From a bacterium (GTDB lineage Bacteria > Joyebacterota > Joyebacteria > Joyebacterales > Joyebacteraceae), in the NCBI GenBank assembly GCA_025782395.1, contig JALGZD010000026.1, forward strand, positions 1-42,094: a stretch of DNA of 42,094 nucleotides, written 5' to 3'. A program made the position numbers and the translations under genes. The notes below the pieces were generated by a model. The model was not told where the DNA came from. It did not search any database and saw only the letters and a list, made by a program, of their open reading frames with translations. How positions within the stretch are numbered: position 1 is the stretch's first letter; every line of letters starts with the position of its first letter. Shown piece after piece: positions 35,601-42,094 of the stretch.

Positions 35601-35926
35601 CGGATGGTGCCCTGACGGCGGGTCTTGATCTCGAGCTCACGGATGAGCTCGTGGACGAGGGGTTCGCGCGGGAGATGGTCAATAAGATACAGTTCATGAG
35701 GAAGGAGGCCGGCTTCGAAGTGGTGGATAGGATCAACGTCTACTATGAGGCTGGTCCGCGTCTGAAAACGGCAGTGGAGCGCTTCGCTTCCAGGATATCA
35801 GGTGAGACCCTCGCAGAACGCCTCACCGAGGGAAGGGAAGCAGGCGAGCTGGGACGGGAATGGGATATCAACGGCGAGAAGGCTTGGATCGCGGTCGAAC
35901 GTGTGAAGAAAACGCAGTCGGCTTGA
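32690..35926 (+). CDS. ileS: isoleucyl-tRNA synthetase
   Basis: 1078 residues, class Ia synthetase. The HIGH-type signature is HPGTHH (from His54) within GPPTANG and the KMSKS loop is KMSKR (612-616). The catalytic-core blocks GWDTHGLPVEIEVEK and DVIDCWFDTGSMPYAQ-like (EVIDCWFDTGSMP) and the editing-domain start WTTTPWTLISN are clear. Cysteine pairs CPRC and CRKC may bind zinc. The long C-terminal domain and the HPG-type signature point to the eukaryote-like IleS2 type, which is often mupirocin-insensitive. That inference needs a tree. No T-box fits in the 59-bp upstream gap. Confidence 0.97.
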   Translation: MGFREFPRSMTAPELEREVLEFWDDDHIFEQSVSAREGAERFVFFEGPPTANGHPGTHHVLARTIKDIVCRYKTMSGYQVERKAGWDTHGLPVEIEVEKQLNLESKEDIEKHGIGKFVKQCHESVFTYKEEWDELTRRMAYWVDLTDPYITCSNDYIESIWHILKLMWDRGLIYQEHKILPYCPRCGTPLSSHEVAQGYADTEDPSIFVRMKLKGQKATSFLVWTTTPWTLISNVAVAVAPDETYVVVDNGEEKLILAEALLSVLESSDGSGGGEGQSDDGAAGEDCAWEVVEKKKGADLLGTEYEPLFSFVPFDERGHYVIAGDFVTLEEGTGIVHIAPAFGEDDNRVGKENALPFLQPVDGTGAFTDEITPWAGMFIKDADLLIIEDLKARGLLYKRSTVVHTYPFCWRCDSPLVYYARNSWYLRTTQFKDAMIENNRAIHWHPKEIGLNRLGDWLENNVDWAISRDRYWGTPLNVWICDECGAMDSVGSIEELKDRAVELPEGELDLHKPMIDSVRLKCRKCEGSMTRTPEVIDCWFDTGSMPYAQWHWPFENTEKFDRNFPADFIAEGVDQTRGWFYSLLAISTIVSGTSSFKRCLVNDMVLDKNGKKMSKRIGNIVNSMETMEKDGADALRWYLMATSSPWVPTRFDSAGVTETASKVVGTFRNTYGFFSLYANIDRFDVAEHDVPLSERPTMDWWILSRLYSTVAAVTLAMESYDITKAVRRLQQFVLEDVSNWYVRLSRARFWKGEMDEDKRAAYATLFSVLLTTSRMMAPFAPLISEAIYRSLCEGAEGEVMARVHGCVADSVHLGTFPSVPDGIIDEKLETDMGLARAIVVLGRAARNVSGVKVRQPLSRILVSGVPGSSRSGVEALGNLILAELNVKCLEWAEAGTLATLKASPIFPVLGPKHGKNVNQVAEAIRALAEKDVNALAGGGSVSVALGEETVVVEAGDVEIAAEPRPGLAVQADGALTAGLDLELTDELVDEGFAREMVNKIQFMRKEAGFEVVDRINVYYEAGPRLKTAVERFASRISGETLAERLTEGREAGELGREWDINGEKAWIAVERVKKTQSA

Positions 35927-35959
35927 TCCCCCGGGGGCTCGCACGGTGGAGGTGACGAG

Positions 35960-36352
35960 TTGAACAAGAAGGACATCAGGCACTTCCAGGAGAGGCTCGT
36001 TGAAGAGCGGGTGAAACTCCTGAAGGAGCTGGGATACTTTGAGGACAAGATCTTCAATGAATCTCAGCGCAAGGCAGCGGGTGACCTGTCGGCCTATTCG
36101 GTTCACATGGCGGATCAGGCGAGCGACGCACAGGAGCGGGAGAAGGCATACCACATGGCGTCATCCGAGGGGCGCTTGCTTTATCACATCGACGAGGCTC
36201 TGGTACGTGTCGCCGACGGGACGTACGGCAAGTGCATGGTGTGCGGAAAGACGATCGGGAAGCCGCGACTCGAGATTGTACCGCACGCTCGCCTATGCAT
36301 AGAGTGCAAGAAGGCGGAGGAGAATGGGGACCTCGATCACGACAAGGAGTAG
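35960..36352 (+). CDS. DksA/TraR-family zinc-finger protein
   Basis: 130 residues. The TTG start is supported by GGAGG 7 nt upstream. The N-terminal part is a coiled coil (about 5-75) with HMADQASDAQER at the tip region. The C4 zinc finger CMVC-x17-CIEC (about residues 92-116) follows. The family binds the RNA polymerase secondary channel and modulates stringent transcription. The small TraR/YbiI-like form next to ileS and lspA is a recurrent arrangement. The 3' end overlaps one possible lspA start. Confidence 0.92.
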   Translation: MNKKDIRHFQERLVEERVKLLKELGYFEDKIFNESQRKAAGDLSAYSVHMADQASDAQEREKAYHMASSEGRLLYHIDEALVRVADGTYGKCMVCGKTIGKPRLEIVPHARLCIECKKAEENGDLDHDKE

Positions 36353-36359
36353 ATTCGCC

Positions 36360-36926
36360 GTGAATGTGGCGGGTCCACCGAGCGTCGATGAGAGAGGTGG
36401 GCTCATCACGGACGCAGCGGGCAGGCGGGCAGGGCGCACATCGGTCATGTTCCTGATCGCCGGTATCGTTGTCGTGCTCGATCAGATCATCAAAGCGATC
36501 GTTGTCTACTCCATGCGCATGGGGGTTTCAACTGATATCCTGGGGTCGGTCGTACGTCTCACGAGAACGCAGAACTCAGGGGCCGCCTTCGGTCTGTTCA
36601 AGGATGGGCGCATCGCGTTCATCATCGTCTCCGCCGCAGCCTCGATCGCTATTATCCTCTTCAGACGCGAGATTGCGAAGATGCGGCAGTGGGAGCGGGC
36701 GTCGTTCGGCCTCATCCTGGGCGGCGCAGTCGGAAACCTGATCGATCGGATCCGGGTCGGCTCGGTTGTGGATTTTCTTGACATCGGTATCGATTCGCTC
36801 CGCTGGCCGGCTTTCAATGTCGCCGACAGCGCAATAACCGTCGGCGTCACGATTCTCGCTTTCCATCTCATCTTTCTGGCGCATCCACATCCTGAATCAG
36901 CACCGGAAGACAACCGGGAGAGCTGA
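36360..36926 (+). CDS. lspA: lipoprotein signal peptidase (signal peptidase II)
   Basis: 188 residues from the GTG at 36360, with AAGGAG 10 nt upstream. An ATG at 36324 inside the previous gene is the alternative and has its purine-rich site too close. It is an inner-membrane aspartyl protease that cleaves prolipoproteins. Four membrane helices are predicted. The catalytic aspartates are Asp129 (GNLIDRI) and Asp156 (FNVADSA), 27 apart as in the family. RTQNSGAAFGLF is also conserved. The 25-residue hydrophilic N-terminal extension is longer than usual. Confidence 0.95.
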   Translation: MNVAGPPSVDERGGLITDAAGRRAGRTSVMFLIAGIVVVLDQIIKAIVVYSMRMGVSTDILGSVVRLTRTQNSGAAFGLFKDGRIAFIIVSAAASIAIILFRREIAKMRQWERASFGLILGGAVGNLIDRIRVGSVVDFLDIGIDSLRWPAFNVADSAITVGVTILAFHLIFLAHPHPESAPEDNRES

Positions 36927-38317
36927 TGAGAAGACGCATCGTATTGGTAGTTCCCGGTGATGCTCCTTCTGACAGGCTGGATCACTACATCGGAACACAC
37001 GCGCCGGACATGTCTCGCACCAGAGCCAAGGAGATCATGTCGTCCGGCCTCGTGACGCTGAACGGTGAGATAGTGAAGCCGTCGCACACCGTCGTCCCGG
37101 GAGATCGGATTGAGGTTGATCTCCCTGAGCTGGAGCGCCTCTCGGCAGCGCCCGAGAATATCCCACTCGACATCTGTTACGAAGATGAACACCTGCTCGT
37201 CATCAACAAGCACGCGGGCATGGTCGTGCATCCTGCTCCCGGCTCGTACTCGGGTACACTCGTGAACGCGCTGGTCGGTCGCGGTGTCCGGCTGTCCTCG
37301 GTAGGCGGGAGCCTCCGACCCGGCATCGTTCACCGTCTCGATCGCGATACGTCGGGGCTCATTGTCGTGGCGAAGACGGACGAGTCGCATCGCAGGCTGA
37401 CCGCCATGTTTGAGGCCAGGGAGATCCGGAAGACCTATTTGGCACTCACGTGGGGCGTCATGGGGGAAAGCGCGGGTACGATCACCGGACCGATCGGAAG
37501 GCGCCGGTCAGACAGAAAGCGCATGGGTGTCGTATCGGACGGGCGCCCTGCGACAACCGGGTGGCGCGTGCGCGAGCAGTTTCCTTACGCGGCGTTCACG
37601 GAGATCGATCTCAAGACCGGCAGGACACACCAGATTCGTGTTCACATGTCGCATATCCATCGTCCGGTTATCGGTGATGCCGACTACGGTGGTGTTCGTC
37701 GGTCGTTCGGGGATGTCCCCCCGAACTACCGCCGACAGGCGGAGCGGATAAACAACCGAGCAACACATCAGGCTCTCTTCGCACGCCGTCTGGAGTTCAC
37801 ACATCCCATGACGGAAGCTTGCGTTGAACTCGCAACTCCGATACCCGATGATTTCGCCTACCTCCTTTCTCTTCTTCGCTATCCCAAGGGTGAGACCGGC
37901 CGGGTGCTTGGTATCGATCCCGGGGAAGCGCGTATCGGGGTCGCCCTGAGTGACGAGAACAGATCTCTCGCGGCATCTCTCGATACGCTGGAGGGCCTCG
38001 AGGACTCCGCGGCTGCGAAGCGCATATCCGAAATCGCCGACGAGAACGGCGTCGATACGATCGTCGTGGGCTATCCCATCCGCATGGACGGAAGTATCGG
38101 GCATCGGGCGATGCGCTCAAGGGAACTCGTGGTGAGGCTGGAAGACACAAGCCGCTGTCGAGTTGTGCTTCACGATGAGCGTCTCTCGAGCGCCGAGGCC
38201 GAACGTGTGATGAAAGAGAAAGGGGAGCGGAAGCGGGGGAGGAAGGGCAGGGTCGATCAGATCGCAGCATCCATAATCCTGCAGGGCTATCTTGATGCGC
38301 AAGCGATACAGAGGTGA
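36926..38317 (+). CDS. fused RluD-type pseudouridine synthase and RuvX/YqgF-type RNase H-fold nuclease
   Basis: 463 residues. Residues 1-320 are a complete RluD-class enzyme: an S4 RNA-binding domain (about 14-75), PSU synthase core with INKHAGMVVHPAPG, catalytic Asp139 in HRLDRDTSG, RKTYLAL, GRTHQIRVH and DADYGG. It would make pseudouridines in 23S rRNA. Residues 325-463 are a complete RuvX/YqgF domain: GRVLGIDPGEARIGVALSDE, IVVGYPIRMDGS, LHDERLSSAEAE and DQIAASIILQGYLD. RuvX processes 16S rRNA 5' ends or resolves Holliday junctions. The junction (YPKGETG) has no stop. GTG at 37904 with AAGGGTGAG upstream could still act as an internal start. The gene's start overlaps the lspA stop, and its end overlaps mltG. 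Confidence 0.92.
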   Translation: MRRRIVLVVPGDAPSDRLDHYIGTHAPDMSRTRAKEIMSSGLVTLNGEIVKPSHTVVPGDRIEVDLPELERLSAAPENIPLDICYEDEHLLVINKHAGMVVHPAPGSYSGTLVNALVGRGVRLSSVGGSLRPGIVHRLDRDTSGLIVVAKTDESHRRLTAMFEAREIRKTYLALTWGVMGESAGTITGPIGRRRSDRKRMGVVSDGRPATTGWRVREQFPYAAFTEIDLKTGRTHQIRVHMSHIHRPVIGDADYGGVRRSFGDVPPNYRRQAERINNRATHQALFARRLEFTHPMTEACVELATPIPDDFAYLLSLLRYPKGETGRVLGIDPGEARIGVALSDENRSLAASLDTLEGLEDSAAAKRISEIADENGVDTIVVGYPIRMDGSIGHRAMRSRELVVRLEDTSRCRVVLHDERLSSAEAERVMKEKGERKRGRKGRVDQIAASIILQGYLDAQAIQR

Positions 38318-39380
38318 CAAACCACGCCTGCCCCGAAGGAGCCGTGCCTGGTTCGTTCGCGAGCTTGTCTTCCTCGTCGTAGTCGGCGTTCTTCTCCTTT
38401 ATGCGCTCGGCCACGTTGTCGCATTTGTGTCGATGCGTGAGATCAAGCACCGCGTTTTGGTGGAGATCCCTGAGGGTAAGAGCGTTGGTGAGATAGCAGC
38501 GATGCTTGAAAGCGTAGGGCTCACAGTCGCTCCACGCAGGTTTGTCCTTGCGACGAGGATCCTCGGCTACGAAGAGGAACTCCAAGCCGGTTCGTACGAA
38601 TTCGGCCCGCGGTTCTCCGAGATGGATGTGCTCACGGCCTTGAATCGGGGTGAGGTTGCCGTCCGTCGCGTGACGATCCCCGAGGGATTTCGGGCCGAGC
38701 AGATAGCAGAGATTCTCGAGGCGGCCGTGGGCATGGATCGGGAGGAGTTCATGGAGCGTGTACGTGACCCCGCGGTCGTGGCGCGGCTCGGCTTCCACGC
38801 GCCATCGCTCGAAGGCTATCTCATGCCGGACACGTACCGTGTCGAGCTCGATATGACGGTCGGCGAAGCGATTGAGATGACGATCTGGGGGACCCGGAGG
38901 ATCATGGAGCGCTACTCGCCCAGAGCCGAGTCCCTGGGCATGACGATGCATGAGATCCTCACGCTGGCCTCGATAGTGGAATCTGAGGCAATGTTCAACC
39001 GGGAGCGGGCGCGCATCTCCGCCGTGTATCACAATCGTCTAGGAAGCGCATGGAGACTTGAGGCGGACCCCACGGTGCGCTACGCTAAGGGCGTTTATCA
39101 TAGAAAGCTCTTCTATAGTGATCTGAGAGATGAATCCCCCTACAACACCTATCGCAACAAGGGTCTTCCGCCCGGGCCGATATGCAGTCCGGGGATGGCG
39201 TCGATTATCGCCGCTCTCTATCCACTAGAGGGAAACGATGAGTACTTCTTCGTGGCCAACGGAGATGGCACACACACTTTCACCCGCACATTTCACGAGC
39301 ACGCAGCAGCAAGAGAACGGATCGCGCGGGAGCGCAAGGAGCGGGCCGAATTTTCTCTTGACGCTGCTCTCGGCGAGTGA
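38295..39380 (+). CDS. mltG: endolytic murein transglycosylase MltG (YceG-like)
   Basis: 361 residues from the ATG at 38295, 23 bp inside the preceding gene (a TTG at 38292 is in frame). One membrane helix (about 20-45) anchors a periplasmic LysM-like and YceG domain. The catalytic Glu229 lies in LASIVESEA. Also seen are VYHNRL, LEADPTVRYA, ESPYNTYRNKGLPPGPICSPG and DGTHTFTRTFHEH. The enzyme cuts glycan strands near peptidoglycan synthases. RuvX-MltG adjacency is common in other bacteria and is kept here despite the fusion. Confidence 0.95.
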   Translation: MRKRYRGDKPRLPRRSRAWFVRELVFLVVVGVLLLYALGHVVAFVSMREIKHRVLVEIPEGKSVGEIAAMLESVGLTVAPRRFVLATRILGYEEELQAGSYEFGPRFSEMDVLTALNRGEVAVRRVTIPEGFRAEQIAEILEAAVGMDREEFMERVRDPAVVARLGFHAPSLEGYLMPDTYRVELDMTVGEAIEMTIWGTRRIMERYSPRAESLGMTMHEILTLASIVESEAMFNRERARISAVYHNRLGSAWRLEADPTVRYAKGVYHRKLFYSDLRDESPYNTYRNKGLPPGPICSPGMASIIAALYPLEGNDEYFFVANGDGTHTFTRTFHEHAAARERIARERKERAEFSLDAALGE

Positions 39381-39470
39381 TAGCGTGCGGCGTCAGGCAG
39401 GGTCGTTCGGCCGCAGGGTCGGACGTGCGTGTTGCTCTAGGCTTACGCTGCTACCGGGAGGCAGAGTCCT

Positions 39471-39662
39471 GTGACCGTGAGAACTACGGCCATCTTCGCC
39501 GTCGCGACCGTAATGATCGCAATGGGTTTCTGGTCGCTTTCGCGCGGGTCGCTTACGCTGGCTCCAGTCCTGCTCGTCGCCGGCTACTGTGTTGCAATTC
39601 CGGTGGCCATAATGGCGGGTGGAAAGGGGACCGATGATCGGTCCGAGGGTAGCGACGAGTGA
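39471..39662 (+). CDS. small two-helix membrane protein
   Basis: 63 residues. The GTG start has GGGAGG 8 nt upstream. Two hydrophobic segments (about 6-24 and 29-49) are separated by a SRGS turn and followed by a charged tail. No family recognised. Coding is supported by the ribosome site, the membrane-like composition and its place between mltG and tRNA-Val, a gap otherwise empty. Confidence 0.6.
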   Translation: MTVRTTAIFAVATVMIAMGFWSLSRGSLTLAPVLLVAGYCVAIPVAIMAGGKGTDDRSEGSDE

Positions 39663-39663
39663 A

Positions 39664-39740
39664 GGGCGAATAGCTCAGTTGGTTAGAGCACCTGCCTTAC
39701 ACGCAGGGGGCCACAGGTTCGAGTCCTGTTTCGCCCACCA
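39664..39740 (+). tRNA. tRNA-Val (anticodon TAC)
   Basis: Acceptor GGGCGAA/TTCGCCC, anticodon loop CTTACAC giving TAC, encoded CCA. It starts two bases after the stop of the small membrane protein gene and is probably carried on the same transcript. Confidence 0.96.
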
Positions 39741-39898
39741 GCACGATTAGGAATCCGGACATCCCCATGGGAATCTGAAGGATTGAGCTGATAGCTCATG
39801 GACGAGGAGGTGAGACAGAGTAGATTGCTAGATGCTGGATACTACTCCCGAACTGATGAGCCGACCGGGAACGGTCAGTGTGACTGGAGGAAAGCAAG

Positions 39899-40489
39899 AT
39901 GAGACACATAGTGGCAGTGCTCCTGGTTGTCGTTTTGGCTGTGGGTGTTTCGGCGGCTGGTCAGAACCCCGACTGCAAGGTGTTCGTTACCTTCGCCGAT
40001 ACCAGCGCGATGAACTACGCGGCCTTGACCAACCGGCTGGATCCGGCTGCGTACACGGCCTTCGATGCCTACTTCGGCATTCTCGACTACTATTGCTTCA
40101 CGGCCGTTTCGTTCAAGGTTGGGGTCACGGCCGGCATGTCGTCACCGGGTGCCTACGATAATCTTATGCCTAGTGGCCTGTATATCGGTGGATTCGAGGA
40201 GGGCACCACGGCTGTCTCGAGCGAGGCGCTCTACAGTGCAACAGAAGGTCCCTTCTATCTGTTTGCCGTGGGCCACTACTTCTATCTCGACAGCCCTGGC
40301 GAGATCAAGATCCTCGATCATCCTGACTTCCCGCGCTGGGTTGTCGACGGCGAGGACCACACCAACTACTACTGTGTCTGGCGGAATGGTGGTGTGGGCA
40401 TGGACGCGGCAGTCGTTGAGGAGGAGTGCTTCGGCGATGTGCCGGTCGAGGCCTCGAGTTGGGGCGTGATCAAGTCTCTCTACAGGTAG
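39899..40489 (+). CDS. small exported protein with WGVIKSLYR tail, paralogue of the gene at 41852
   Basis: 196 residues. GGAGGAAAG lies upstream of the ATG. A signal peptide (residues 4-19, ending AAG) is followed by a compact domain of unknown family with five cysteines in the mature part (DCKVF, YYCFTAV, YYCVW, EEECFG). YTAFDAYF and TAVSFKVG.T.GMSSP.AY recur in the gene at the right edge. The C-terminus is VEASSWGVIKSLYR, the tail shared with two unrelated exported proteins in this window. Confidence 0.8.
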   Translation: MRHIVAVLLVVVLAVGVSAAGQNPDCKVFVTFADTSAMNYAALTNRLDPAAYTAFDAYFGILDYYCFTAVSFKVGVTAGMSSPGAYDNLMPSGLYIGGFEEGTTAVSSEALYSATEGPFYLFAVGHYFYLDSPGEIKILDHPDFPRWVVDGEDHTNYYCVWRNGGVGMDAAVVEEECFGDVPVEASSWGVIKSLYR

Positions 40490-40833
40490 GATCCAGAGAC
40501 CCAGGGTATTATTTGACTTCCATGAGCTTGCATCAAGTGGCAGGAGTAGAGACATCCGAATGAGTCGGGTTCGCCCCCCCGCGGCGGGCCCGATTCTGTT
40601 GTTTTCGGACCGCGGCGGCCCACTGGGGTGGTTTCTGACAAGATGGAAGACGCGCCCGCAGGCTTGGTTCTTGCATATTCTTGAATAGAAATGGTGCCCC
40701 CGCGTCAAAGCGGGTGCACCGAGGGGAAAGCAGCTCCACAGGGGCGGTGAGAGCGTGGGTGCTGGGGAGGAATGAGAAGCTGCGGGAGTTCTCAGAGTTC
40801 AGTTCGAAAGGGCTTCTCCCTCGTAATTCGTGC
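40490..40833. other. intergenic stretch without a supported gene
   Basis: No convincing reading frame. It contains a C/G-rich block with CCCGCGGCGGG (about 40578) and a 10-bp imperfect hairpin GGTGCCCCCGC/GCGGGTGCACC (about 40691-40719). Neither is followed by a T-run. The first may end the transcript of the gene at 39.9 kb. Confidence 0.5.
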
Positions 40834-40862
40834 TTGCAAAGAAGTCCAAGCTGTGCTAACAT
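40834..40862 (+). promoter_or_regulatory. promoter of the dockerin-like protein gene
   Basis: TTGCAA (40834-40839), 17-bp spacer, TAACAT (40857-40862) with TGC upstream as an extended -10. The start is near 40870, leaving a leader of about 157 nt with two short hairpins (GGTT/AACC near 40890 and CGCCA/TGGCG near 40938-40950). No riboswitch class was recognised. Confidence 0.6.
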
Positions 40863-41026
40863 TTACAATGATTGATGTTGGTGGCTACACAGGTTATCAA
40901 CCAAGGGGGGATTATAGTCCGAAAGGAGGGCGATAACGCCATACTGGCGATCTTGTTGGGTCCGTCTATAGGGCTCGGGAGTGCGTGCAATCCCAGCACG
41001 AATAGTGTCCCAAAGGAGGTAGAGAA

Positions 41027-41638
41027 ATGTCAAGAATACTGGCGGGTGTGTTGGCAGGCTGCCTGATCCTCGCCGTAGCCGGTGTTGCCGGTGCCGGCAT
41101 CCCGGATCCCGATCTGTCGACGATAGTTCTGGATCCAGTGCAGACCAATGCCGGTCTGATGACTTGTTGGAAGGGCGATGCCCCACCCTTCGAGATGATC
41201 AAGGTCACCGCGAAGAGAACCGACACGACTCCCATTGAGGGGATTCCTTACACGAGTTTCTTCTTCACGGTCGTCGGTGGTAGTGTCACGATTACTTGTG
41301 AGAGCGTTCCGGCGGAGACGGATGTCAACGGCGAGATTCTCTTCTCGATCGTGGCCAACGAGGCCATCGCGCATCCCCTGGGTGATCCAGCGGTCGGTAC
41401 GCCGCTCGACATCGACGTACAGATCTACACGGTTGCTCTGACGAACGGGGTCTCGCTTACGTGCAACACGGTGGACTACAATCTCGATGACGCTGTCGAT
41501 CCTATCGACTTTGTTAAGTTCGCTGCCGACTTCAACAAGTCGACTCCGGAGACTGAGCGTAGCGACTTCGACTGGAGTGGTGGGACGATCGATCCTATCG
41601 ACTTCGTCAAGTTCGCTGCTCACTTCGGTCCGCACTAG
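41027..41638 (+). CDS. exported protein with C-terminal dockerin-like calcium repeats
   Basis: 203 residues. The ribosome site AAAGGAGGT is ideal (6 nt before ATG). A signal peptide (residues 4-23) leads into a beta-rich domain of unknown family (25-145). The last 55 residues hold two dockerin-type loop-helix repeats, DYNLDDAVDPIDFVKFAADF and FDWSGGTIDPIDFVKFAAHF, 31 residues apart, nearly identical in DNA (41498-41533, 41591-41626). Such repeats bind calcium and dock to cohesins. No cohesin partner is certain in the window, although the C25 peptidase has a cohesin-like domain. Unlike its neighbours, it lacks the IKxLYR tail. Confidence 0.83.
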   Translation: MSRILAGVLAGCLILAVAGVAGAGIPDPDLSTIVLDPVQTNAGLMTCWKGDAPPFEMIKVTAKRTDTTPIEGIPYTSFFFTVVGGSVTITCESVPAETDVNGEILFSIVANEAIAHPLGDPAVGTPLDIDVQIYTVALTNGVSLTCNTVDYNLDDAVDPIDFVKFAADFNKSTPETERSDFDWSGGTIDPIDFVKFAAHFGPH

Positions 41639-41693
41639 TAGTGGTAGGTTGAAGTAGTAGTGTCTTGCACGGGTGAAGTGATGGGTGCGCGAA

Positions 41694-41750
41694 TGCATTG
41701 AGGCTTTCGTTCTATTTCCCGACTCAGGAACAGAACGCATTATCAATGCA
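41694..41750. repeat. 57-bp interrupted inverted repeat in the leader of the last gene
   Basis: Three nested arms pair symmetrically: TGCATTGA/TCAATGCA (41694-41701, 41743-41750), GTTCT/AGAAC (41709-41713, 41732-41736) and TTCC/GGAA (41716-41719, 41727-41730). Two further inverted repeats follow: GATGCCC/GGGCATC (41769-41775, 41823-41829) and CTGAAG/CTTCAG (41811-41823). They would fold in RNA or could bind a dimeric protein. They may be the terminator region of the dockerin gene or a regulatory leader. Confidence 0.5.
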
Positions 41751-41851
41751 GCACCGTAGCAGTGAGGTGATGCCCGAGCTAGCATTCATCATGGACTGAC
41801 TTGAGATTGTCTGAAGTCTTCAGGGCATCTCTGTTGGGAGGAGAATAAACA

Positions 41852-42094
41852 ATGCGTACACTTCTTGCTTTCCTGTTGGTTGTCGCGATCGCCGTTCCGG
41901 CGTTTGCTGGCGACAACCCTGTTGTCCGGCTGTACGTGGACTTCGATCCGGGTAACTACGTTCACAGAGCCGACCCTGTGATGTACACGGCGTTCGATGC
42001 CTACTTCATGCTTGACAGCTTCGTTGGTATCACGGCGGTTTCGTTCAAGGTTGGAAACACGCCCGGCATGTCGTCACCGGTTGCCTACGAGGGC
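41852..42094 (+). CDS. small exported protein, 5' part only, paralogue of the gene at 39899
   Basis: The ATG follows GGGAGGAG by 8 nt. The 81 visible codons encode a signal peptide (residues 3-18, ending AFAG) and a domain closely matching the 39.9-kb protein: MYTAFDAYF, ITAVSFKVG, TPGMSSPVAYE. Cysteines present in the paralogue are absent in this part. The gene runs off the window. A VExxSWGxIKxLYR tail is predicted at its C-terminus. Confidence 0.85.
   Translation, partial: MRTLLAFLLVVAIAVPAFAGDNPVVRLYVDFDPGNYVHRADPVMYTAFDAYFMLDSFVGITAVSFKVGNTPGMSSPVAYEG

Noticed and set aside
40870-41026. c-di-GMP or other riboswitch in the dockerin gene leader
   Set aside because: Only two short hairpins; none of the conserved riboswitch core sequences could be recognised.

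Overview
The window looks like part of the chromosome of an uncultured, GC-rich bacterium of the FCB/T9SS-bearing kind (Eisenbacteria-, Krumholzibacteria- or Latescibacteria-like). That placement is an inference. It rests on several secreted proteins that end in FlgD-type 'type IX secretion' domains, gingipain-family (C25) proteins, a dockerin-like protein, frequent GTG/TTG starts with strong Shine-Dalgarno sites, and sigma70-type promoters. No phage, transposase, IS element or CRISPR array was seen.

Layout. 1-13.5 kb is a secretome and accessory region: the tail of one T9SS-type protein, two large convergent C25 proteins (one lacks the usual catalytic His), a permease/FGE-like operon on the minus strand, a beta-helix protein and a DUF362 protein. 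13.6-14.5 kb holds tRNA-Leu, a 43-bp tandem repeat, a strong promoter driving a probable structured RNA with a terminator, and two further repeat sets. 14.5-18.6 kb is a compact housekeeping run: smpB, amidase, GerMN protein, murI, rdgB. 18.7-20 kb has a possible small RNA, tRNA-Pro/Arg/His, ssb and tRNA-Lys. 20-25.1 kb is a surface-polysaccharide-type operon (GT4, CapA-like, PaaK/CapK-like, GT4) from a promoter that predicts a leaderless mRNA. 25.2-26.4 kb encodes a NapH-like membrane ferredoxin and an HMA-like protein. 26.4-26.9 kb is the tmRNA gene, whose first 80 bp are tandemly duplicated.

27-30.6 kb has a small secreted protein, a metallo-beta-lactamase-fold hydrolase, butyrate kinase and thymidine kinase. 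30.7-39.4 kb is a long cell-envelope/translation cluster: yggS, yggT, purine nucleoside phosphorylase, ileS, a DksA/TraR protein, lspA, a fused RluD-RuvX protein and mltG. It resembles the ylmE-yggT-ileS-lspA-rluD neighbourhood of other phyla. After tRNA-Val, 39.7-42.1 kb is again secretome: two paralogous small secreted proteins flanking a dockerin-like one.

Main observations. (1) Three unrelated secreted proteins end in the same 14-residue tail, VExx[ST]W[GT]xIK[AS][LM]YR, apparently a second C-terminal signature beside the FlgD/LLK type. (2) The tmRNA 5' domain is present twice. (3) RluD and RuvX are fused. (4) There is a promoter-to-terminator structured RNA upstream of smpB. (5) A C25 protein and an amidase each carry a His-to-Gln change at a position expected to be essential. 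(6) Short intergenic tandem duplications of 37, 40, 43 and 80 bp recur.
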